DNA from: Maribacter litopenaei
GTDB taxonomy: Bacteria; Bacteroidota; Bacteroidia; Flavobacteriales; Flavobacteriaceae
DNA length: 64,000 nucleotides
Assembly (NCBI RefSeq): GCF_025244665.1
Contig: NZ_CP104205.1
Span: 3,531,001-3,595,000 of the forward strand
Direction of reading: 5' to 3'
Both the position numbers and the translations under genes were made by a program. Each line of letters starts with the position of its first letter. Within the stretch, counting starts at the first letter, position 1. The notes below the pieces were generated by a model. That model saw nothing but the letters and a program-made list of their open reading frames with translations. It was not told the origin of the DNA and did no database searches. Shown in pieces: positions 10,300 through 19,737 of this stretch.

Positions 10300-10750
10300 A
10301 TGGGTACGATTAGGATCACCAAGCAGTTCAATTTTGAAACCGGGCACGCTTTGTACGGATATGATGGCAAATGCCGAAATGTTCACGGCCATAGCTATAA
10401 ACTTTCTGTTACTGTGATAGGAAAACCCATTACAGATACATCTCATGTGAAATTGGGGATGGTAATTGATTTTGGTGATCTAAAAAAAATCGTGAAAGAG
10501 GAAATAGTCGACAAATTTGACCACGCTACCGTGTTCAACAAAAATACGCCTCATGTAGAGCTTGCCGCTGAACTCACCGAAAGAGGGCATAATGTAATTT
10601 TGGCAGAATACCAACCTACCAGTGAAAACATGGTCATTGACTTCGCAAAAAAAATCAAGGCAAGACTTCCGAGAAAACATTCAATTATTCTCCCTAAAAC
10701 TTCAGGAAACGGATACCTCCTTTGCGGAATGGTACGCAAGTGACAATTAA
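10300..10750 (+). CDS. queD: 6-carboxytetrahydropterin synthase (QueD/PTPS family), frame break at 10669-10674
   Basis: About 149 residues. Zn ligands: His in NFETGHALY and the HxH in CRNVHGHSY, which also carries the catalytic Cys. The acidic catalytic residue lies in the last strand, LKLQET. As read, the frame runs into a non-conserved tail; at 10669-10674 the sequence is CCGAGA, and CCAGA restores KARLPENIQLFSLKLQETD and the terminal AEWYASDN with a stop at 10748-10750. It converts 7,8-dihydroneopterin triphosphate in the queuosine (7-deazaguanine) or pterin pathway. I chose ATG 10300 (MGTIRITKQF) over ATG 10291 and TTG 10279, because of the -7 element and family N-termini. Confidence 0.92.
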
Positions 10751-10779
10751 GGGCCGAACATTTCCTATCTTTATCAGTG

Positions 10780-11551
10780 ATGACCACTATACATCTTCCC
10801 GAGGGCAAAAAAGTTTACTTCGCAAGCGATAATCACTTGGGAGCTCCCAATAAGGAAGTCAGTTTTCCAAGGGAGAAAAAGTTTGTGGCTTGGCTAGATG
10901 AAATTAAATCCGATGCGGGTACCATTTTTCTATTGGGGACCATATTCGATTTTTGGTTCGAATATAAAACGGTAGTTCCTAAAGGTTTTACAAGAACCTT
11001 GGGAAAGTTGGCTGAGCTTTCGGACTCCGGTATTAAGATTTATTATTTTGTCGGGAATCATGACCTTTGGATGGATGGCTATTTTGAGGAAGAGCTCAAT
11101 ATTCCCGTCTACCACAAACCACAGCAATATCTTATCAACGACATTTCCTTTTTTATTGGGCATGGAGATGGTCCGGGCCCACATGACAAGGGATATAAGC
11201 GAATGAAGAAAGTATTCACCAATCCGGTTGCCAAATGGCTTTATAGATGGATGCATCCGGATTTGGGGGTAAAGGTGGCCCAGTACTTTTCTGTGAAAAA
11301 CAAGCTGATCTCAGGCGATGATGATGCTAAATTTTTGGGTGAGGATAAGGAATGGTTGGTACAGTATGCCAAGCGAAAACTGGAAACCAAGCACTACGAC
11401 CACTTTATTTTTGGACATCGCCATTTGCCTCTCGGAAATAGACCTTCAAGAAGATTCGAAATATACCAATATTGGGGATTGGGTCAATTTTTTCACTTAT
11501 GCCGTTTTTGATGGAAAAGAATTGATTCTCAAAACCAACGAACGAGAATAA
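10780..11551 (+). CDS. lpxH: UDP-2,3-diacylglucosamine diphosphatase (LpxH-type metallophosphoesterase)
   Basis: About 256 residues, calcineurin-like phosphoesterase. Metal motifs in order: FASDNHLG, IFDFWFEYK, GNHDLW, GHGDGPGPHD, FGHRHLPLE. It would hydrolyse UDP-2,3-diacylglucosamine in lipid A synthesis. The frame breaks at 11430-11435, where TCTCGG replaces TCTGG; the repaired tail reads HLPLEIDLQEDSKYTNIGDWVNFFTYAVFDG split over the break and ends at 11551. One oddity remains: the usual GDIFDFW is GTIFDFW here, so the metal-bridging Asp is Thr (codon ACC at about 10939). ATG at 10780; the adjacent GTG at 10777 is also in frame. Confidence 0.9.
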
Positions 11552-11710
11552 ATTTATTGTATCTTTTTCTTACAAAATAATTAATTGGTTTTACAACATT
11601 ATTTAGTTCCTGGTGAACATATTATCTAATTTAACCCTGTTATTAAGTTTTAATGTTGATTCCCTAATCCGCATAACCTACTAACCCAAATTTTTAACAA
11701 TACCTACATT

Positions 11711-11743
11711 AAAAAAGCAAGCCCCAGTGATGGGGCTTTTTTT
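11711..11743. terminator. Bidirectional terminator between lpxH and the MFS gene
   Basis: GCCCC/GGGGC hairpin (AAGCCCC at 11719-11725 pairs with GGGGCTT at 11732-11738, loop AGTGAT) flanked by A6 on the left and T7 on the right, so it can stop transcripts from both convergent genes. The upstream 11552-11710 is AT-rich and I see no gene in it. Confidence 0.85.
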
Positions 11744-11754
11744 GTTCTCGTTTA

Positions 11755-13027
11755 TCAATTGTGGGCCTCATAGTCCTCTATATCCTTTGAAAGGTCCAAC
11801 TTTCTAAATGATGGTGATCCGAACGCCGTTATCCCAACCGTCAATAAGGTCATACTTCCTCCGAAAATTACCGCCGTGACCGTTCCCATAAGTTTTGCAG
11901 TAACCCCACTTTCAAAAGCACCCAATTCGTTGGAAGAACCTACGAACATAGAATTTACGGAAGCTACCCTACCTCGCATATTATCAGGCGTTTTTAGTTG
12001 AAGTATCGTCTCGGCGAATAATCATGGAAACTCCGTCCACGGCACCACTTACGAAAAGTGCAATGACCGACAGCCGGAAATAGGTAGACATCCCAAAAAC
12101 GATGATGCAGATTCCAAATCCGAATACGGCCCACAGTAGCTTTTTACCAGCGTTTTTATGTAGCGGGAATCGCGTGGAGCCTAACATGGTTATGGAGGCT
12201 CCAACGGCAGGAGCAGCCCTAAGAATTCCAAATCCTTCCGAGCCCACATGTAAAATATCCTGTGCAAATACGGGCAATAGTGCTACTGCCCCTCCAAAGA
12301 GTACCGCAATCATATCCAAGGTCAATGCTCCAAGAATGGCTTTTGTGTTAAACACAAACTTTAAACCTTCACGCAAGCTTTGAAATACAGGTTCCCCAAT
12401 TTTGGGATTCATAATCGGTTTTCTTGGTATCTGCAACAAGGCCATCAGGGCTAAGATGGAAAACCCAAATATTACGCACATAGACCAATGCACCCCAATA
12501 AAACTAATGGAAAAACCGGCCAGTGCAGGCCCCAAAACAGAAGCCAATTGCCACGTAGAGCTGCTCCAAGTAGCCGCATTCGGATAAATTTTCTTTGGAA
12601 CGATAAGAGCGATGAGCGAAAAGATAGTGGGACCTAAAAAGGCCCGCACCAAACCTCCTAAGAAAACTAGGGCATAAATTCCATATAATATCGTTTCTGT
12701 CTCCCATTCATCCTCCAAAGTGGGCCAACTCAACACAAACAGTCCAAAACTAATGACCGAAAAACCTAGGATGCATTTCACCAAAAGGTTTCGTTTTTCT
12801 TTTTGGTCTACGATATGTCCGGCAAAAAGAGCCATTCCCACCGCTGGGATAACTTCCATTAAACCAATAATTCCAAGGGACAAAGGGTCTTTGGTCAAGG
12901 AATACACTTGCCATTCGATTACAATAAATTGCATGGATCAGGCAAAGACCATAGCAAAACGGACCAGTAAAAAAATATTGAACTCCCTGAACCGCAAGCC
13001 TGCGTACGGGTCAATTTTTTTGTTCAT
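11755..13027 (-). CDS. MFS exporter (EntS/MFS_3-like), one frame break and one in-frame TGA
   Basis: Twelve-helix permease of about 423 residues starting MNKKIDPYAGLRFREFNIF at the ATG 13025-13027. Family motifs include QVYSLTKDPLSLGIIGLME and FAGHIVDQKEKR. Two defects are read. First, TGA at 12938-12940 stands where the family has Trp (FA-W-SMQF). Second, a +1 shift at 12009-12014 (TCTCGG on the plus strand) disappears if CCAGA is restored, giving IIRQTILQLKTPDNMRGRV. The second fits the window-wide artefact; the TGA does not and may be a real lesion or a separate error. Likely a drug or siderophore exporter of the inner membrane. Confidence 0.8.
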
Positions 13028-13030
13028 ACA

Positions 13031-13426
13031 CTATACGGTAATTTCAATTCTGTTCCCTTCCGGATCCAATACAACACTTTCATAATAACCATCTCCTGTA
13101 GTCCTAGGCGCACCGATCACTTTAAAACTATCCTTTTCCAATTGGGCCGTTAAGGTATCCACTTTTTCTTTTGAACCCACTGAAATAGCAAAGTGTATCA
13201 ATCCTAAAAACTCATTTTCTCCCACGGAAGTCAACCCTACGTCAGCTATATCAGCCCGATGCATTAACTCAAGTCTTGGGCCACTATCGAAACTCAGAAA
13301 ATAAGAAGTGAATTGTTTTCTTGGATTCACATATTTATCCCCCGAAACCGCGCCAAAATAGTCCTCGTAAAAGGTTCGCATCAACTCTAAGTCCCGCACC
13401 CATAGGGCCAAATGTTCTATTTTCAC
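13031..13426 (-). CDS. VOC superfamily protein (glyoxalase/bleomycin resistance fold)
   Basis: Protein of 131 residues in one VOC domain with two beta-alpha-beta-beta-beta modules. Candidate metal ligands are His5 (KIEHLALWV), Glu in RLELMHR, His in LIHFAISVG and Glu in NRIEITV. It could be a lyase, a dioxygenase-like enzyme or an antibiotic-binding protein; the reaction is not deducible. The GTG start overlaps the recJ stop (GTGA), so it is translated in the same operon. Confidence 0.85.
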   Translation of the reverse strand: MKIEHLALWVRDLELMRTFYEDYFGAVSGDKYVNPRKQFTSYFLSFDSGPRLELMHRADIADVGLTSVGENEFLGLIHFAISVGSKEKVDTLTAQLEKDSFKVIGAPRTTGDGYYESVVLDPEGNRIEITV

Positions 13427-15112
13427 TGAATATCCCTTATTTTAAGCTGAAGACTGATAGTTCCCTGCCATTCATTTTCATCGATAGAGAAAACTGCATT
13501 GAATGGCTTCCTGCTTGTAACTTTAGAAATTTTGTCGCCCAGTCCAAATCCAATTCCCTCTATCTTATAGCTATCCTCTTGTGTCACCGACACCTTTAAA
13601 TGTGTTCCGTCCTGCCCCACCGTTCTGACATAACCCGTATCCACCAAGTTCTCGGCCATAAAGACCGGAGCCATATTTCCTGGACTGAATGGGGCAAACT
13701 GTTTTAGAATTCGCATTAATTTAGGTGTTATGTCCTTTAGTTCGATTAGGGTATCCACCTGAATTTCAGGTGTTAACAAGGTCGGGTCTATAGTGTCCTT
13801 TACCACCTTTTCAAACTGTTCCTTGAAAGCCTCATACTGTTCCTCCAACAAGGTAAGTCCTGCCGCATATTTATGCCCTCCAAATTGTTCAATACATTCG
13901 GAACAGCTCTCCAGTGCATTGTACACATCAAATCCTTTGACCGAACGTGCAGAGGCAGCCAACTTATCGCCGCTCTTCGTAAAAACTAGAGTAGGTCTAT
14001 AATACGTTTCCGTCAATCGGGAGGCCACAATGCCAATCACTCCTTTGTGCCAATCTTCCTGGAAGACAACCGAAGTGAATCGGTCCTCTTCCCTATTTCG
14101 CTGTATCTGTAATATCGCCTCCTGGGTAATTTCCTGATCTAGTCCTTTTCTTTCAGAATTAAACTTTTCTATTTCCAAGGCAAACTTTGTCGCTTTGGAT
14201 ATATCAGTTTCGGTAAGCAAGTTCACGGCATGTTGACCATGTTCCATACGTCCAGCGGCATTGATTCTCGGCGCAATGATGAATACCACATCGGTAATGG
14301 TAAGAGTCGATTTTTTAAGCTGTTGGATAATGGCTTTAAATCCTGCCCTAGGATTTTGATTGATAACCTGTAGGCCATAATAAGCCAAAATCCGATTCTC
14401 TCCGGTTATAGGTACAATATCGGCTCCAATAGCCGTAGCTACTAAATCCAAATAAAGCACTAAATCGTTTATTCCTTCACCTCTTTTGGTTCCAAGTGCC
14501 TGCACGAGCTTAAAACCAACTCCGCATCCACAGAGTTCTTTGTAGGGATAATTACAGTCCTCCCGTTTAGGATCCAAAACGGCCGTTGCCATAGGTAAGA
14601 TAGCATCGGGCCTATGATGATCACAAATGATAAAATCAATTCCCTTTTCCTTGGCATAGGCAACCTTTTCTATTGCCTTGATACCACAATCCAAGGCTAT
14701 GATAAGTGAAAAACCATTGTCTTCAGCAAAGTCGATTCCCTTATAGGAAACCCCATAACCTTCCTCGTATCTATCTCGGAATATAAGTGGCCACATTTGG
14801 GTAATAGGAAAGTAAATAGGAAGAAAGTAACGCTACGGCCGTAGTGCCGTCCACATCATAATCCCCATAAACAAGAATGTTCTCGTTATTGGTGATGGCC
14901 TCCTTTATTCGGGCCACCGCCAAATCCATGTCCTTCATCAAAAAAGGGTCATGCAATTCCTCCAATTGGGGCCGAAAAAACTTTTTGGCCTCCTCAAAAG
15001 TCGAAATTCCTCTCTGTAGCAATAAATGTGCGACAATATCATCCACCCCCAATGCATTGGCTAAAAAGTCAATATCAGACTGTTCGGGCTTTGGTTTAAT
15101 TGTCCAACGCAT
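13423..15112 (-). CDS. recJ: Single-stranded-DNA-specific exonuclease RecJ, frame break at 14774-14779
   Basis: About 563 residues. The DHH phosphoesterase motifs are VYGDYDVDGTTAVAL (N-terminal part) and IICDHHRPD, followed by the DHHA1 region (GGHKYAAGLTL) and an OB-fold tail. At 14774-14779 the plus strand reads TCTCGG; TCTGG joins YIPDRYEEGYGVS across the break. RecJ digests 5' single-stranded ends in RecF-pathway and mismatch repair. A genuine CCGAGA at about 13650 (MAENLVDTG) shows the hexamer is not always wrong. ATG at 15110-15112. Confidence 0.94.
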
Positions 15113-15176
15113 ATTTTAAATTCAAATATCAAATACAAATTCAAACACAACCTGCTTTAGTTCCGCAATACCAATC

Positions 15177-15527
15177 TCACTTAGCTTTATTTTTGATTAT
15201 GGTAGCTAAAATTTTAATCAATTGTTCGGTCTCATCCAATAGTTCATTTCGGCTTTTGATGGCACCATATTCAATTTTGGATAAAACCTTACGATTAATT
15301 CTAGACTCTTTTAATTCCTTTAAAGAAATGCTCGCTTTATTTTTAAAATCATTATTGGTTTGTGCTCCTTGCATTTCTCCAAAATTCAGTGCCGCGCTTC
15401 CTGATGAACGTAAAAGTTGGTTGCCATAATACTGTCCGGTAAAATCATTTGGTATGTCCTTACAAAAGATAGCGATATTTGCCGCAAATGTTACTAGCCT
15501 ATCTTCTAAATCATACACTTTGGACAT
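15177..15527 (-). CDS. Four helix bundle protein (S23/IVS-type family)
   Basis: All-helical protein of 116 residues with the family pattern: YDLEDRLVTFAANIAIFCKDIP, then QLLRSSGSAALNFGEMQGA, and the later LKELKESRINRKVLSKI. These proteins, first seen in 23S rRNA intervening sequences, are common as single chromosomal copies in Bacteroidota; molecular role unknown. No rRNA is nearby. Confidence 0.85.
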   Translation of the reverse strand: MSKVYDLEDRLVTFAANIAIFCKDIPNDFTGQYYGNQLLRSSGSAALNFGEMQGAQTNNDFKNKASISLKELKESRINRKVLSKIEYGAIKSRNELLDETEQLIKILATIIKNKAK

Positions 15528-15566
15528 TCCTTTGAATTTGAGTTTTGAATTTGTAGTTGTATTTTA

Positions 15567-15995
15567 TTATTCGTGATGAAATATGGTTTTTATGTCCAAC
15601 TCGGCAAATCGTCTAAACATCTCCATCACCCCACAATATTTCTCCACCGATAAATCCACGGCGCGTTGCAACTTTTTCTCTTCAAGATTCGATCCGTGAA
15701 AATGGTATTCTATGGTTACCTTATCATAATACTTTGGATGTTCATCTGTAAGATTGGCAATTGTTTCAATATGAAAGTCAGCTACTTCCAATTTCATCTT
15801 TTTGATAAGTGCGGCCACATCCAATCCGGAGCATCCTGCCGGACCGGATAGCATAAGCGCCTTGGGCCGATAGCCACTTCCGTCTCCGCCATCTTCCTTG
15901 GCAATGTCTATTCGTAAATTATGACCTGAAGGATTGTTGCTCTCGAAGGACATGTTGCCCAACCATTTGGTCGTAATATGATTTGTAGTACCCAT
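15567..15995 (-). CDS. OsmC family peroxiredoxin-like protein
   Basis: 142 residues from the ATG at 15993-15995 (MGTTNHITTKWLGNMSF). The two redox cysteines of the OsmC/Ohr fold are in SGPAGCSGLDV and EKYCGVMEMF. The family reduces organic hydroperoxides with thiols in the cytoplasm. A longer upstream frame exists, but it lacks conservation and the ATG fits the family start. Divergent from the CMD gene, which is another peroxidase-related family. Confidence 0.9.
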   Translation of the reverse strand: MGTTNHITTKWLGNMSFESNNPSGHNLRIDIAKEDGGDGSGYRPKALMLSGPAGCSGLDVAALIKKMKLEVADFHIETIANLTDEHPKYYDKVTIEYHFHGSNLEEKKLQRAVDLSVEKYCGVMEMFRRFAELDIKTIFHHE

Positions 15996-16054
15996 AATAT
16001 TTTGTTTCTTGTAGAATACAAAAATACCATAATTCAAAGACTAAAGCGCATACT

Positions 16055-16657
16055 ATGGCCCTTGTAAATCCACTGGATCCAAATCACGATATAGAAACTA
16101 AAAAGTTGGCGGAATTCTTCAACGAAACCTTAGGGTTTTGTCCTAATTCTGTACTAACCATGCAGCACAGACCCGCCATATCCAAAGCGTTCATAAATCT
16201 AAACAAAGCCGTCATGGCCAACGAAGGAAGGGTCACCTCTGCCTTAAAACGAATGATTGCTTGGGTAAGTAGCAATGCCACGGGTTGCCGTTATTGTCAG
16301 GCCCATGCAATCAGAGCTGCCGAACGCTACGGGGCGGAACAGGAACAATTGGACAATATTTGGGAGTATCGTACCCATCCTGCTTTCTCTGAAGCGGAAC
16401 GGGCCGCTTTGGATTTTTCCCTACACGCCTCCCAAGTACCCAATGCCGTGGATGCCAAAATAAAAGACCGCCTATACAAATACTGGGATGAAGGTGAAAT
16501 TGTTGAAATGTTAGGGGTAATTTCCCTATTCGGTTACCTCAACCGCTGGAACGATTCTATGGGTACTACCATAGAAGGAGGCGCTGTGGAGAGTGCCGAC
16601 CAATATTTGGGAAAACATGGTTGGGAGAAGGGGAAGCACGACGGGTCCCTGTATTAG
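16055..16657 (+). CDS. Carboxymuconolactone decarboxylase/AhpD-like protein
   Basis: All-helical protein of 200 residues. The CxxC-H motif CRYCQAH (about 77-83) is the AhpD-type redox centre; GYLNRWNDSMGT lies near the end. It belongs to the peroxidase-related CMD group and probably acts as a thiol-dependent peroxidase or its reductase. Divergent from OsmC with about 60 bp between, which suggests a shared oxidative-stress context (inference). Confidence 0.88.
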   Translation: MALVNPLDPNHDIETKKLAEFFNETLGFCPNSVLTMQHRPAISKAFINLNKAVMANEGRVTSALKRMIAWVSSNATGCRYCQAHAIRAAERYGAEQEQLDNIWEYRTHPAFSEAERAALDFSLHASQVPNAVDAKIKDRLYKYWDEGEIVEMLGVISLFGYLNRWNDSMGTTIEGGAVESADQYLGKHGWEKGKHDGSLY

Positions 16658-16709
16658 TGGTTCAGTTCAAAAATGAATCAAGAAGCTTCAGTTTTTTTAG
16701 GATTTTGAC

Positions 16710-17848
16710 TTACACCCCAATGCTCCTGAATAACCAAATCGTTAACATCCCCCAAAAGGTCCCAGTGGCCATACTCAAAATCGCCAATACAATGGCATGG
16801 GGCATCCATTTTAAGTTATAGGCGGCGGTAACCGCCGGGGCCGTAGCGATTCCTCCCACATTCGCCATACTGGCAATGGGCACCCAGGCCATATTCACGT
16901 TTAATATCTTGGCCAACAACAACATAAATATAAAATGCCCGAAAAGCCATATACATAAAAACCCGAAAAATGCTATATTGAATCCAAGGGTGGCTATCTG
17001 TAATTTTAGTCCCAAAACTGCCATAACTACAATGATTAGGATTCCACCGGATTTTAAGGCAAATCTAAAGTTCCATCGAGAAATAAAATTGCTCAAAGCC
17101 AGCCCTGCGAATGAGAGCAATACCACTTTTATAATGAAACTGTCAATGAAGTAATTGCTCAAAATCACTGTTCCAAGTAGAACAAAGGCACACCGCCAGG
17201 GACTCCATCTTTTTCCTTTTTCTTCTCGGATGTCTTCGGGAATTGCAACGTCGGAAATCTTGAGTAATTTATTTAAAACATCGCTCTTTTTTATGGTCTC
17301 GGAACATGAGAATTGTCCAGACATTCACCAAAATATTATCCATAATCAAAACAGAGAGAAAAATGTTCTCTCGGACATTCTACCAACTCCTTCAATACAA
17401 GCTGACTTGTGCTTCCTCCAATCCAGCTACCTACGATAGGCGGAATACCCATCCAATAGTTATCTATCAACAGTGTTTGGGATATCAACTCGCTATCATA
17501 AAAAATTAGTACGAGTACTATTGGGAAAACTGCAATAAAAAAGGAGCCTGCAACAAAAACGAGAATGGGTTTAAACCCAATAGACTTTAACTGCCCCAAG
17601 GACAAACTGCTCATGACCGCAATGATGGCCAAGGGAATAAAATAATCCCTACTAAAATTATGGATATCGGCCTGGGAATAATCCACATTGAAACCATAGG
17701 AAATTAAGGCTGGGATGATATAGGCCAATAAAATGGCAGGAACCCAATCGAAAAGGGATTTTACATGCCTATTTTCCCATCGATCTAGAAAGTACACGGC
17801 CAATACCGTAAAACCGTGAAATGAACCATGGCGCGAACATGGGTTCAA
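16710..17848 (-). CDS. DUF819 family membrane protein, two frame breaks
   Basis: Polytopic membrane protein, about 375 residues, with typical DUF819 blocks: VPAILLAYIIPALI, GSWIGGSTSQLVLKELVECP, and the C-terminal MANVGGIATAPAVTAAYN. Breaks at 17369-17374 and 17297-17302 both read TCTCGG on the plus strand; TCTGG restores ECPENIFLSVLIMDNILV and WTILMFQTIKKSD. The N-terminus is unclear: the frame opens at a TTG (17848), an ATG lies at 17838-17840 in another frame, and a further small indel near 17815 is possible. Function unknown; perhaps a transporter. Downstream of the hopJ-type gene on the same strand. Confidence 0.75.
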
Positions 17849-17859
17849 TTTAGGTTATT

Positions 17860-18211
17860 TTACCCATCTATTTTCTGCAAAGGTTCGTCTTCAAACGAAA
17901 GTCCTTCAAATCCAGTTTTTATAAAATTTCTGATATTTTGATGTGAGTCTTCCTCTCGGATAATTTAATACCTCATCAAAATAATAATTACCAAAACAAG
18001 CTAATGTTTCTTCCCTGGAAAGTCCTTCCCTCAAGGCAAATGCAAATACTTTACAGGAACCTGAATTTTGGCCTTTCTCGTTTTTCAGATCTCCATTTTT
18101 AAATGCCGTAGGTACAAATTTGTAGTTAGACTCGATAATACCCATGGATTCCAAAAAGGTAATTTCCTTTGGACTTTCTTTCAGTTTTACCTTAAATTCT
18201 TTGATTGTCAT
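17860..18211 (-). CDS. HopJ-family protein (PF08888-type), frame break at 17954-17959
   Basis: Small cytoplasmic protein. As read it ends at 17906 with an unconserved tail. At 17954-17959 the plus strand reads TCTCGG; with TCTGG the end becomes YPEEDSHQNIRNFIKTGFEG and then LSFEDEPLQKIDG, the expected family C-terminus, with a stop at 17860-17862 (about 117 residues). The core VPTAFKNGD and GSCKVFAFA is diagnostic. The family is named after a Pseudomonas effector but is widespread in free-living bacteria, so an effector role should not be assumed. It starts 2 bp after rsmI ends. Confidence 0.85.
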
Positions 18212-18213
18212 AT

Positions 18214-18885
18214 TTATTTGCTTTTTCCCCCTACCACTATCACTATCTCTCCCTTTGGAGGCTTTATAGTATAGTGTTTTAAAACTTCCTCCGCAGTACC
18301 ACGTACCGTTTCCTCATACATTTTGGTTAGTTCCCTGGAAACGGAGACTGGTCTATCCGCGCCAAAATACTCCACAAAATTCGTTAATGACTTCAGCAAT
18401 TTGTGTGGGGATTCATAGAAAATCATGGTTCTCGGTTCTTCCGCCAATTGGGTCAATCGTGTTTGCCTTCCTTTTTTTACGGGCAAAAACCCTTCAAAGA
18501 CAAACTTGTCGTTTGGTAATCCGCTATTGACCAAAGCGGGAACAAAGGCAGTGGCACCCGGAAGACATTCTACTTCCACTCCTGCTTCCAAACATGCACG
18601 GGTCAACAAAAACCCTGGGTCGGAAATTGCCGGGGTTCCTGCATCTGAAATTAGGGCTATGGATGATCCCCCTTCGATTCGTTGCACAATACTCGCCACA
18701 GTTTTATGCTCGTTGTGCATATGGTGACTTTGCATAGGGGTTGTTACCTCCAAATGTTGTAAAAGCTTGCCGCTGGTTCTAGTGTCCTCCGCCAATATCA
18801 AGTCGACTTCCTTTAATATCCTAATGGCCCTTAGCGTAATATCCTCCAAGTTGCCAATGGGTGTAGGCACGATGTATAGTTTTCC
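18214..18885 (-). CDS. rsmI: 16S rRNA (cytidine(1402)-2'-O)-methyltransferase
   Basis: About 223 residues from ATG 18883-18885 (MGKLYIVPTPIGNLEDITLR). Diagnostic motifs: AEDTRTSGKLL, SDAGTPAISDPG, and EEPRTMIFYESPHK. It 2'-O-methylates C1402 in the decoding centre with S-adenosylmethionine. The EPRT motif contains a genuine CCGAGA (about 18428), a useful control because the frame is intact on both sides. An upstream extension of the frame to 18933 is not conserved. Confidence 0.95.
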   Translation of the reverse strand, partial: GKLYIVPTPIGNLEDITLRAIRILKEVDLILAEDTRTSGKLLQHLEVTTPMQSHHMHNEHKTVASIVQRIEGGSSIALISDAGTPAISDPGFLLTRACLEAGVEVECLPGATAFVPALVNSGLPNDKFVFEGFLPVKKGRQTRLTQLAEEPRTMIFYESPHKLLKSLTNFVEYFGADRPVSVSRELTKMYEETVRGTAEEVLKHYTIKPPKGEIVIVVGGKSK

Positions 18886-18949
18886 CATGGTCACAAATGT
18901 AAAGACCCAACACCAAGTGTCGGGCCTCATCAATCTATAAATTTCGCTC

Positions 18950-19631
18950 TTATAAAAATCTACGTTCTATCAGTTCCATAAAGCGCATTTCATACTCTTC
19001 CTTTCCTTCCCAATTGTCATAATCGGCTTCACCATATTTTTAATGAAAGAAACGGAGCGCTCGTGGCTGTCTATGGTACTTAATTGTGACAACACTCTGT
19101 TATAATCCTCAGTGCTGCCATTAAATAGATGTTTAATAAACCCAAGCTTGTTATTCAAATCCACTTTTAGCTCCTTGTTTACCAATCTTTCGTTCAAAGA
19201 TTTAGGAGTCTCCTGTTTTTTGGAGCTTACCGGTGGCATAAATAAATCCTTATCGTTCTTCATCAAATCGGCCTGGACATGAACTCGGTCAAGACCTCCT
19301 CCAGATTTTCCGAGTTGGGCATTTCTGAAACCATGTCCTTGATAGTATCCATACCAGGGGTCATAATATCCTCCTCATGCGGATTACTTTCTGGAACGGA
19401 CGTATTAGCACGCATCACGGCGTTCGCCATTTTCTCAAACTTTTCGGCAATAACGTTCTTGGAAACGTCTACCTGAATGTCATTCAATTCCTCTTCTATG
19501 AACTTTAGTACCGCAATCTTTTCATACAGCTTTTTAGCAGCCTCGTATAAATCCGTAATATCATTGACCTCCTTGGAAGTAATGATATCCGTGGACATTT
19601 TAATCAGATCCGCCCTTAGTTTTTCCTTCAT
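18950..19631 (-). CDS. Conserved Flavobacteriaceae hypothetical protein, two frame breaks
   Basis: Two apparent genes (19263-19631 and 18970-19266) are best read as one of about 227 residues. At 19268-19271 and 19023-19026 the plus strand reads TCGG where TCTGG fuses SRPDLMKNDKDLFMPP and restores MVKPDYDNWEGKEEYEMRF with the end MELIERRFL (stop 18950-18952). The N-terminal half is a helical, probably coiled region (LYEAAKKLYEKIAVLKFIEEEL); the C-terminal half has a small domain (LNNKLGFIKHLFNGSTEDYNRV). It lacks signal and membrane segments, so it is probably cytoplasmic. Function unknown. Confidence 0.8.
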
Positions 19632-19737
19632 AACTACAAATTAGGTTATTCCGCGCTAATCCCGCACCTTTTTTTAATAACTTTAAGATTCTATGAATAG
19701 AACGGAAAAACCTCTTATTTTCGTTTAAAAATACAAA

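Noticed and set aside
12938..12940. Selenocysteine at the MFS TGA
   Set aside because: The family has Trp here, no SECIS-like hairpin follows, and selenocysteine has no role at this position.
17860..18211. Type III secreted effector
   Set aside because: The family name is historical; no secretion genes are nearby and the gene is coupled to rsmI.
18428..18433. CCGAGA in rsmI as another artefact site
   Set aside because: The frame and the conserved EPRT motif are intact on both sides; it is a genuine occurrence.
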